From contig NZ_CP082161.1 in NCBI RefSeq assembly GCF_023101665.1, positions 8,042,501 through 8,106,500 on the forward strand: 64,000 bases of DNA, in the 5' to 3' direction. Positions within the stretch are counted from its first letter, which is position 1; each line of letters begins with the position of its first letter. The notes beneath the pieces are model-generated. The model was not told where the DNA came from. It saw nothing but the letters and a program-made list of their open reading frames with translations, and searched no databases. Below, in pieces: positions 52,879 to 64,000 of this stretch. The translations under genes were made by a program, and so were the position numbers. Source of the stretch: Bradyrhizobium sp. 195 (GTDB lineage: Bacteria; Pseudomonadota; Alphaproteobacteria; Rhizobiales; Xanthobacteraceae).

Positions 52879-54233
52879 TGCGCAAGACTTCAGTAATCCT
52901 CCTCAGCGCAGCCACCGGTGCGGCGCTGACGCTGTTCGTGACGCAGCCGCGCGCGGTGTTCATGGGCTCGAGCGCGCGAGCTGCCACCGCGGACACCTAT
53001 CGCCAGCTCAATCTGTTCGGCGACGTCTTCGAGCGCGTGCGCTCCGACTATGTCGAGAAGCCCGACGACACCAAGCTGATCGAATCCGCCATCAGCGGCA
53101 TGCTCACCGGCCTCGATCCGCATTCGAGCTACATGGACGCCAAGAGCTTCCGCGACATGCAGGTGCAGACCCGCGGTGAGTTCGGCGGCCTCGGCATCGA
53201 GGTCACGATGGAAGACGGCCTCATCAAGGTGGTCTCGCCGATCGACGACACGCCGGCCTCGCGCGCCGGTGTCATGGCCAACGACATCATCACCAATCTC
53301 GACGATGAGGCGGTGCAGGGCCTGACCCTGAACCAGGCGGTCGAGAAGATGCGCGGCCCGGTCAACACCAAGATCAAGCTCAAGATCATCCGCAAGGGCC
53401 AGGACAATCCGATCGACGTCACCCTGGTGCGCGACAACATCCGCGTCCGCTCGGTGCGCGCGCGTGTCGAGCAGGACGACATCGCCTATATCCGCATCAC
53501 CACTTTCAACGAGCAGACCACCGAAGGCCTGAAGCGCGAGGTCGCCAACCTCTCGAATCAGATCGGCGACAAGCTCAAGGGCTACGTCATCGACCTCCGC
53601 AACAATCCGGGCGGCCTGCTCGAGGAAGCGGTCACTGTCTCCGACTCGTTCCTGGAGAAGGGCGAGATCGTGTCGACCCGCGGCCGCAATGCCGAGGAAA
53701 CCCAGCGCCGCACCGCGCATTCGGGCGACCTCACCAAGGGCAAGCCAGTCATCGTGCTGGTCAATGGCGGCTCGGCTTCGGCGTCGGAAATCGTCGCCGG
53801 CGCGCTGCAGGACCACAAGCGCGCGACCATCGTCGGCACCCGCTCGTTCGGCAAGGGTTCGGTGCAGACCATCATTCCGCTCGGAAGCGGCAACGGCGCG
53901 CTGCGTCTGACCACCGCGCGCTACTACACGCCGTCGGGCAAGTCGATCCAGGCCAAGGGCATCGTGCCCGACATCGAAGTGCTGCAGGACGTGCCGGACG
54001 AGCTGAAGTCGCGCACCGACACCAAGGGCGAAGCTTCGCTGCGCGGCCATCTCAAGAACGACGGCGACGAGAAGACCGGCTCGCAGTCCTACGTCCCGCC
54101 GGACGCCAAGGACGACAAGGCGCTCAAGCTCGCCGACGACCTGCTCCACGGCATCAAGAACAGCGCCTCCGCCGCGCCCACCCCTGGCGGCGACAACAAG
54201 GCCACGACCGACAAGCCGAAGGCGGCGAACTAG
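52875..54233 (+). CDS. ctpA: Carboxy-terminal processing protease CtpA (S41)
   Basis: 452 residues. An N-terminal hydrophobic signal/anchor (VILLSAATGAALTLFVTQPR) leads to a PDZ domain (about 95-180; GGLGIEVTMEDGLIKVVSPI). The S41 catalytic core has LRNNPGGLLEEA, the nucleophile Ser in LVNGGSASASEIVAGALQD and the Lys in RSFGKGSVQT. It acts in the periplasm on C-termini of envelope proteins. Coupling to envC suggests a joint role in cell-wall turnover; a terminator follows. Confidence 0.95.
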   Translation: MMRKTSVILLSAATGAALTLFVTQPRAVFMGSSARAATADTYRQLNLFGDVFERVRSDYVEKPDDTKLIESAISGMLTGLDPHSSYMDAKSFRDMQVQTRGEFGGLGIEVTMEDGLIKVVSPIDDTPASRAGVMANDIITNLDDEAVQGLTLNQAVEKMRGPVNTKIKLKIIRKGQDNPIDVTLVRDNIRVRSVRARVEQDDIAYIRITTFNEQTTEGLKREVANLSNQIGDKLKGYVIDLRNNPGGLLEEAVTVSDSFLEKGEIVSTRGRNAEETQRRTAHSGDLTKGKPVIVLVNGGSASASEIVAGALQDHKRATIVGTRSFGKGSVQTIIPLGSGNGALRLTTARYYTPSGKSIQAKGIVPDIEVLQDVPDELKSRTDTKGEASLRGHLKNDGDEKTGSQSYVPPDAKDDKALKLADDLLHGIKNSASAAPTPGGDNKATTDKPKAAN

Positions 54234-54272
54234 GTCTTTTCAAGCCAGGTTTTGGCATCCTGCGACATCACG

Positions 54273-54301
54273 AAAGGGCGGCTCCTGGAGCCGCCCTTTT
54301 T
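54273..54301 (+). terminator. Rho-independent terminator after ctpA
   Basis: AAAGGGCGGCTC, a short CTG loop and GAGCCGCCCTTTTT form a strong stem followed by T residues, ending the rlmH-envC-ctpA transcript. Confidence 0.95.
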
Positions 54302-54392
54302 GCTTGGAACTCCCGGCATCCCCGGCCTATCCCGGCCTGCCGCCGCTTGACCTCGGCGTGGTATCGTCATTCGCAGTGATTCGGGATCGCGC

Positions 54393-55622
54393 ATGACTGA
54401 AACGGCCGATGATCTGAGCGCCCCGCTCGGACAGGATAAGCCGCGCCGGAAACGCCGGCTGCGGCTGCCGTTCACGGCCATGCAGCTGCTCGCCGTCCTG
54501 CTCGGCCTGTTCCTGGCTACCTTTGCCGGCTTCGCCATCTTCAACAAGGATCCGCTCGGCGGCGAGCCGATGACGCGGATCGCGCTCAAGCCGATGGACA
54601 AGGCATCGGACGAGAAGCCCGCCGCCGCAGGCCATGGGTCCGAAACCAAGCAAGAGGGCAAGCACGAAACCAACGAAGCGCCGAAGCAGGCCGCTCCCGG
54701 CGAGCAGAAGACCGTCACCATGATCGACGGCTCCACCGGCGCCCGCCACGACGTGGTGATCGGCGCCGGCGAGGCCGCCGACAAGGGCGATGCCGCAGGG
54801 TCGGCACCGCCGCCAGTCATGGCCGGGATCAATCCAAAACTGCTGGAGAAGTCACGCTACGGCATGATCCCGGTGGTCGCCGACGGGCTGAAGCCGTTCA
54901 ACGTCTACGCAGCGGATGCCGACCGCGCCAAGGCGGCCAAGATGCCGGTGGTCGCCATCGTGATCGGCGGTCTCGGCGTCGGCGCCGCCAAGACCACCGA
55001 CGCCATCATGAAGCTGCCGCCGGCGGTGACGCTGGCCTTCACGCCCTACGGCGCCGATCCCGGCAAGCTCGCCGAGCGGGCCCGCGCGCAGCGCCACGAG
55101 ATCTTCCTGCAGATCCCGATGGAGCCCTACGACTTCCCCGACAACGATCCCGGGCCGCAGACGCTGCTGACCTCGCTCAGCGCCGACCAGAACATGGACC
55201 GCCTGTACTGGCATTTGAGCCGGATGCAGGGTTATGCCGGGCTCACCAATTTCATGGGCGCCCGCTTCATCGCGACGGAGCCGGCGATGCAGCCGATCAT
55301 CCGCGAGGCGGCCAAGCGCGGCCTCGGCTTCTTCGACGACGGCTCCTCGCCGCGCAGCATCGCGCCACAGGCCGCGGCGAACCAGGCCATGCCGTTCGGC
55401 AAGGGCGACATCGCGATCGACGTGGTGCCGACCCCGACCGAGATCGACCGCGCCCTGAACAAGCTCGAATCGGCGGCACGCGAGCGCGGCGCGGCTGTCG
55501 GCACCGCCTCCGCCCTGCCCGTCTCGATCGAGCGCATCGGCGCCTGGACCAAGACATTGGGCGACCGGGGTATTCTTTTGGTGCCATTGACAACCGCGAT
55601 GCTGAAATCAAAATCCAGCTAA
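54393..55622 (+). CDS. yibQ: Divergent polysaccharide deacetylase family protein (YibQ-like)
   Basis: 409 residues. An N-terminal membrane anchor (about 28-50, [20 protein letters not shown]) is followed by a 100-residue Lys/Glu/Ala-rich linker and the deacetylase-like domain ([78 protein letters not shown]). The catalytic metal site of true polysaccharide deacetylases is not conserved. Frequent neighbour of envC and ctpA; likely in envelope maintenance. Confidence 0.9.
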   Translation: MTETADDLSAPLGQDKPRRKRRLRLPFTAMQLLAVLLGLFLATFAGFAIFNKDPLGGEPMTRIALKPMDKASDEKPAAAGHGSETKQEGKHETNEAPKQAAPGEQKTVTMIDGSTGARHDVVIGAGEAADKGDAAGSAPPPVMAGINPKLLEKSRYGMIPVVADGLKPFNVYAADADRAKAAKMPVVAIVIGGLGVGAAKTTDAIMKLPPAVTLAFTPYGADPGKLAERARAQRHEIFLQIPMEPYDFPDNDPGPQTLLTSLSADQNMDRLYWHLSRMQGYAGLTNFMGARFIATEPAMQPIIREAAKRGLGFFDDGSSPRSIAPQAAANQAMPFGKGDIAIDVVPTPTEIDRALNKLESAARERGAAVGTASALPVSIERIGAWTKTLGDRGILLVPLTTAMLKSKSS

Positions 55623-55698
55623 ATCAACGGATTGGTACGGCACGGGTCCTCGCGGGGCCATTCGCGCCCTACCGACAGCATGCGAGAGGTCTGGCGGA

Positions 55699-56205
55699 AT
55701 GGCGCGTTACGAGGATCTGCCCTACCGGACCTGCGTCGGAGTGATGCTGATCAACACGAAAGGCCTGGTGTTCATCGGCCGCCGCGCCGGCGGCATCGAA
55801 CATGTCGACGACACCCATGTCTGGCAGATGCCGCAGGGCGGCGTCGATCCCGGCGAAGACACCTGGGCGGCCGCCAAGCGCGAACTCTATGAGGAGACCA
55901 GCGTGCGTTCGGTCGAGCGGCTCGGTGAGGTCCCGGACTGGCTCACTTACGACATTCCGCGCACGGTCGCCGGTCGCGCCTGGAAGGGCCGCTACCGCGG
56001 CCAGCGCCAGAAATGGTACGCGGTGCGCTTCACCGGCAAGGACAGCGAGATCAACGTCGAAAAGCCCGGCGGCGGCGGCCACAAGGCCGAGTTCGTGACT
56101 TGGCGCTGGGAATCGATGAAGAATCTGACTGGGCTGATCATCCCGTTCAAGCGCCCGGTCTATGAGCGCGTGGTGCAGGAATTTTCCGCGCTGGCGGATG
56201 AATGA
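55699..56205 (+). CDS. rppH: RNA pyrophosphohydrolase (Nudix)
   Basis: 168 residues. The Nudix box is [20 protein letters not shown] plus TSV, complete with the REXXEE core. [20 protein letters not shown] and [12 protein letters not shown] are the RppH/IalA signatures. It removes pyrophosphate from mRNA 5' ends to trigger decay; the orthologue in Bartonella is linked to invasion (IalA). A paralogue follows at 56398. Confidence 0.93.
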   Translation: MARYEDLPYRTCVGVMLINTKGLVFIGRRAGGIEHVDDTHVWQMPQGGVDPGEDTWAAAKRELYEETSVRSVERLGEVPDWLTYDIPRTVAGRAWKGRYRGQRQKWYAVRFTGKDSEINVEKPGGGGHKAEFVTWRWESMKNLTGLIIPFKRPVYERVVQEFSALADE

Positions 56206-56229
56206 TTTGCGGTCGCTCCACCCTCGCCC

Positions 56230-56382
56230 GTCATCTCCACCTAGTGCGCAAATTGCGCACGGGGGGCGGGGATCCATAACCCCAGGGCGAAGTTGGCGGC
56301 AGGTATCGACCACGACCTTTCAACCAACGACCGCCTGTGGTTATGGATTCCGGGCTCGCGCTCTCGCGCGCCCCGGAATGAC
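56230..56382. repeat. Composite palindromic repeat between the two Nudix genes
   Basis: It contains GTGCGCAAATTGCGCAC at 56244-56260, GGGATCCATAACC matched by GGTTATGGATTCC, and an end CGCCCCGGAATGAC. It combines pieces seen separately at 43962-43989 and 48167-48268. Confidence 0.75.
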
Positions 56383-56397
56383 GAAGAGAAGTAGCCC

Positions 56398-56901
56398 GTG
56401 ACCGACCAGGAAAAGCCCTACCGCCCCAATGTGGGGATTGCCCTCTTCAACGCCGATGGCCGCGTGCTGATCGGCCACCGCTTCAAGGGCGACGGCCCCG
56501 AGATCATCCTGCCGGGGCTCGACTGGCAGATGCCGCAGGGCGGCGTAGACGAGGGCGAGAATCTGCGCGATGCCGCGATGCGCGAGCTCTGGGAAGAGAC
56601 CAGCGTCGTCAGTGCGGACTATCTCGGCGAGACCGATTGGCTGACCTACGAATTCCCGCCCTATGACGGCCCGCAGACACACCGGCTGGCGAAGTTTCGC
56701 GGGCAGCGGCAGAAATGGTTCGCGCTGCGCTTCACCGGCAAGGATGACGAGATCGATCCGCTGACGCCGCGCAACGACCAGCCCGCGGAGTTCGACGCCT
56801 GGCGCTGGGAGCGTCTGGATCGCGTCGCCGACATCGTGGTGCCGTTCCGGCGGGAGGTTTATCGCGCGGTGGCGCGAGAGTTTGCGGCCTTTGGAAACTA
56901 G
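56398..56901 (+). CDS. Second RppH-like Nudix hydrolase
   Basis: 167 residues from GTG 56398. The Nudix box is GGVDEGENLRDAAMRELWEE plus TSV. FRGQRQKWFALRFTGKDDEI and AEFDAWRWERLDRVADIVVP match the first copy in order and spacing. It differs from its neighbour at the N-terminus, where a short GDGPEIILPGLDWQ insertion precedes the box. A tandem duplication is likely; it may share the RNA pyrophosphohydrolase role or act on another dinucleotide. Confidence 0.9.
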   Translation: MTDQEKPYRPNVGIALFNADGRVLIGHRFKGDGPEIILPGLDWQMPQGGVDEGENLRDAAMRELWEETSVVSADYLGETDWLTYEFPPYDGPQTHRLAKFRGQRQKWFALRFTGKDDEIDPLTPRNDQPAEFDAWRWERLDRVADIVVPFRREVYRAVAREFAAFGN

Positions 56902-56910
56902 AACCGCGAA

Positions 56911-56931
56911 AACAACCCCATGCACAGTAGG
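56911..56931 (+). repeat. Dispersed repeat, copy 2
   Basis: Second copy of AACAACCCCATGCACAGTAG (first at 32638-32658), again after GCGAAA and before a G-run, immediately after the second Nudix gene. Confidence 0.85.
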
Positions 56932-57006
56932 ACGGGGGTTGAAGTCGTTGGAGAATTTCCGCCGGAGATTTGCGCCTGAGGCACCATTCTCGTCAGCAAG
57001 ACTGCC

Positions 57007-57150
57007 ACCGCTTGCTCCGCTGCGCTCCCTCCCCCGCTTGCGGGGGAGGGTTGGGGAGAGGGTATCTCCGCAACCGAGAACCCCCAAGAGGAGAGAGCCC
57101 TCACCCGGCGCGTTGCGCCGACCTCTCCCGCAGGCGGGAGAGGTGCACCG
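57007..57150. repeat. Twin-hairpin repeat
   Basis: CCCTCCCCCGC-TT-GCGGGGGAGGG at 57027-57050 and ACCTCTCCCGC-AG-GCGGGAGAGGT at 57121-57144 form two strong hairpins between the convergent Nudix and cyclase genes. A shorter relative (ACCCTCCCC...GGGGAGGGT) lies at 41013-41035. Confidence 0.8.
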
Positions 57151-57190
57151 AGCCACGCAGCCGCTTGATTCAACCTAAGCACATTCCAGG

Positions 57191-58858
57191 CTAATTGATC
57201 GGTCCCACCGTGAACGGACCGATTGCGAGGACGTGGCAATCGCTGTCGCACTTGGCGCAGTCGGCGAGCGCGGAGTTGACGGCGGTCTGCTCGTCGGCGG
57301 CCTTGAGGCCGAGGCCCGGCCGGCCGGCAGTGCCGACGGCAATCGCATTCCAGCCCATGGCGTCCGCGAGCTTGCGCACCACCTCGCCGCGCGCATCGGC
57401 CACGATCGAGGCATTGGAGGCGGCATTGAAAAAGCCGGTGATCCTGAACAGGGTCGGGATCGGCACGACGAAATTGTCGTCGACCGCGACCACGAGGCAC
57501 GCCACGCCGGCGATCGCGCCGCATGATTCCAGGGAGCGGCGCGCGGCGTCGTCGGCGGACGAGGCGCCGAGCACCATGAAATATTGTCCGCCCGGCCCGA
57601 GTGCGACCGAACGCGATTTCGCTGCCGGCACGAACATGTTCTCGAGCCGGACTTTTTGCGGTTCGCGCACGATCGGAAAGTCCTTTGAGGCGAACGCCCG
57701 CTCGGTCATGGCGTCATGCCGCACCCAGGGCTGTGGCGGCATCGGCGGCTTGCCGTGGGTGTAGACGACAGTGTTGCCGACCGCATAGAGCTCGCAGCGC
57801 CGTGGTGATTGCGCGGCATCGGCGCGCTTCTGGCACTGCTCGAGCGCGCCGTTGCGCGCGGCCTCCTCGTTCGGCTGGTTCAGCGCCGAGCCGGTGAAGC
57901 CGCCGACATTGAGCGCGAAGGCCTTGTAGTCGCCGGCCGTGGAATAGTCGCCGGCGAGGAAGTTGCGGACACGCTCGTTGATGAAGGGCACGCTGTCGGC
58001 CGCAAACTTGCCGGCCATCGGCGCGGCCGACGGCGGCGGCGCAGGCATCGGAGCCATGGCAGCTCCGGCATTCTGCGGCGCCATTGGTGTCATCGGCGCC
58101 TTGGCAAGCTGGGTCGGCATTGGGCTCGGCGCCGCTGCGTTTGCCGTCGGCGCGGCACTTGGTGCCGCGGCCGGCGCCGCTGCGACATTTGCCGTCTGCT
58201 TGAGCTTGGTGTTGTAGAGAAAGCCGGTGACGGCGATGGCGACGATCGAGACCACCGCGACCACCAGCGGCCACATCCACACGGGGGCGGCGGCCAACTT
58301 CGAGCCCGGCTTCTTCAGTTGCGGCTTGCTATAGGTCCCGTCCTCGCGCCGCATCGCCACCATGTAGGCATGCACGGGCGTCGGGATGTTCTTGACCTCC
58401 TGCGCGCCGATATCGGCGAACTGCACCGAGAGCTTGTTGGCGACCTGCTCATGCACGGCGCGGGAGACGCAGATGCCGCCGACCTCGGCGAGACCTTCCA
58501 GCCTTGCCGCGATGTTGACGCCGTCGCCCAGCAGATCGCCGTTGCGCTCGACCACGTCGCCGATGGTGATGCCGATGCGGAACGACATCTGCCGGCTCGG
58601 CGGATAGGCCATGTTGCGGGTCCGCAACGACTCCTGGATGTCGATCGCGCAACGCACCGCATCGACCGCGCTCGGGAATTCCGCCAGCACGGCATCGCCC
58701 GCCGTGTTGAAGATGCGTCCGCCGGCCCTGGCGATGAAATCGTCGATGACCTCGCGATAGGAGGCCAGACGCCGCAGCGTCTCCTCCTCGTCTTCCGCGA
58801 CCAGCCTCGAATAACCGGCAATATCCGCTGCGAATATCGCTGCGATCTTGCGTTTCAT
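57191..58858 (-). CDS. Membrane adenylate/guanylate cyclase with C-terminal cysteine repeats
   Basis: 555 residues. The class III cyclase domain is at the N-terminus (FAADIAGYSRLVAEDEEETL with the first metal Asp, FNTAGDAVLAEFPSAVDAVR with the second, then GITIGDVVERNGDLLGDGVN). A membrane segment at about 192-214 (WPLVVAVVSIVAIAVTGFLY) is followed by a 75-residue Ala/Pro linker. The remaining 260 residues contain three related units, each with an Ala-rich helix ending in Cys (EEAARNGALEQCQ, DDAARRSLESCGA, QTAVNSALADCAK) and a second Cys before a beta strand. These recall DUF4189-type repeats and would lie in the periplasm. A periplasmic sensor controlling cytosolic cAMP production is plausible. 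Confidence 0.85.
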   Translation of the reverse strand: MKRKIAAIFAADIAGYSRLVAEDEEETLRRLASYREVIDDFIARAGGRIFNTAGDAVLAEFPSAVDAVRCAIDIQESLRTRNMAYPPSRQMSFRIGITIGDVVERNGDLLGDGVNIAARLEGLAEVGGICVSRAVHEQVANKLSVQFADIGAQEVKNIPTPVHAYMVAMRREDGTYSKPQLKKPGSKLAAAPVWMWPLVVAVVSIVAIAVTGFLYNTKLKQTANVAAAPAAAPSAAPTANAAAPSPMPTQLAKAPMTPMAPQNAGAAMAPMPAPPPSAAPMAGKFAADSVPFINERVRNFLAGDYSTAGDYKAFALNVGGFTGSALNQPNEEAARNGALEQCQKRADAAQSPRRCELYAVGNTVVYTHGKPPMPPQPWVRHDAMTERAFASKDFPIVREPQKVRLENMFVPAAKSRSVALGPGGQYFMVLGASSADDAARRSLESCGAIAGVACLVVAVDDNFVVPIPTLFRITGFFNAASNASIVADARGEVVRKLADAMGWNAIAVGTAGRPGLGLKAADEQTAVNSALADCAKCDSDCHVLAIGPFTVGPIN

Positions 58859-58986
58859 CTGTCACCCGCCCCGGGAACAAAATTCGCAAGGCAGAATGCC
58901 GTTATCGGAAGCGCGGTGCAACAAAGTTTCAGCGCCCGCCACGGTCAGTGACGAGCGCTGAACTTGTTCAGGAATTTTAGGCCTAA

Positions 58987-59010
58987 AGCCCCGGAGCGGT
59001 GCCCCGGGGC

Positions 59011-59012
<2 letters not shown>
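58987..59012 (-). terminator. Likely terminator after atpC
   Basis: AAGCCCCGG and CCGGGGCTT form a 9-bp stem around AGCGGTGCC; on the minus strand it is followed by TAGGCCTAAAATT. One arm overlaps the atpC stop codon. The T-run is weak, so termination may not be fully intrinsic. Confidence 0.6.
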
Positions 59013-61884
<2,872 letters not shown>

Positions 61885-61937
61885 TCTTCGTTCACCCCGG
61901 CGATCAGCCTGTGGCTGGACCGCGACCCTGTCTTGTC

Positions 61938-62049
61938 GTCATGCCCGGGCTCGTCCCGGGCATCCACGTCTTCGTCTCCACGCGGTGGCGCGTGGATGGC
62001 CGGGACTTCAATTGCGAAGACGCGCTTCGCGCTTTAGCCCGGCCATGAC
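61938..62049. repeat. Palindromic repeat inside the atp operon
   Basis: GTCATGCCCGGGC...CATCCACG pairs with CGTGGATGGCCGG, and the right end is CCCGGCCATGAC. An inner GAAGACGCGCTTCGCGCTT hairpin is present. It lies between atpA and atpG. Confidence 0.8.
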
Positions 62050-62058
62050 GGCTCTTGA

Positions 62059-64000
<1,942 letters not shown>

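Overview
The window is GC-rich, densely coded chromosomal DNA from an alphaproteobacterium. It is most likely a Bradyrhizobium or close relative. This rests on recognisable rhizobial protein families, the gene order rplU-rpmA-GNAT-obgE ... proB-proA-nadD-rsfS-rlmH-envC-ctpA-yibQ-rppH, an F1 operon ordered atpHAGDC, and many palindromic intergenic repeats of the kind seen in that genus. No phage, integrase, transposase or CRISPR array was found.

Layout. 1-968: 3'-truncated MBOAT O-acyltransferase. 1218-3338: oligopeptidase B. 3457-10673: an apparent sugar-lactone/aldonate catabolic module on the minus strand (SMP-30 lactonase, RraA-type aldolase, IlvD/EDD dehydratase, three-gene ABC importer). 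It is divided from a divergent GntR regulator by a perfect 26-bp palindrome. 10865-29670: a signal-transduction region. It holds a receiver plus 1197-aa hybrid kinase, a FixJ-like regulator, a cheA-cheW-cheY-cheR-pilZ-receiver cluster without cheB, another orphan receiver, two Crp/Fnr genes (the first apparently frameshifted), an Hpt protein, a LuxR protein fused to a His-less DHp-like helix, and a degenerate REC-EAL protein. 29681-32514: EamA transporter and a GDYXXLXY/DUF2157 pair. 32515-33107: a decayed stretch with an NTF2-like gene remnant.

33108-37425: a MarR regulator and a PaoABC-like molybdenum aldehyde/xanthine oxidoreductase operon. 37548-37637: tRNA-Ser(CGA). 38059-39189: a ROK-like protein whose motifs appear in circularly permuted order, the most unusual protein in the window. 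39318-43839: rplU-rpmA with a structured leader, GNAT, EamA transporter, MaoC dehydratase and obgE. 44098-46846: a phosphonate monoester hydrolase-like sulfatase and a Bug-family binding protein, lying between obgE and proB. 47034-56901: proline biosynthesis, NAD biosynthesis, ribosome-associated genes, cell-envelope genes (EnvC, CtpA, YibQ) and two Nudix/RppH paralogues. 57191-58858: a membrane adenylate cyclase with three C-terminal cysteine repeats. 59011-64000: the F1-ATPase operon with palindromic elements inside it; atpH runs off the window.

How the genes fit together. The first third looks like regulated catabolism of an acidic sugar. The signalling block has the parts of a phosphorelay: hybrid kinase with C-terminal receiver, stand-alone Hpt and several stand-alone receivers. 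The last third is mostly conserved housekeeping. Function assignments rest on reading motifs by eye; no database search was possible.
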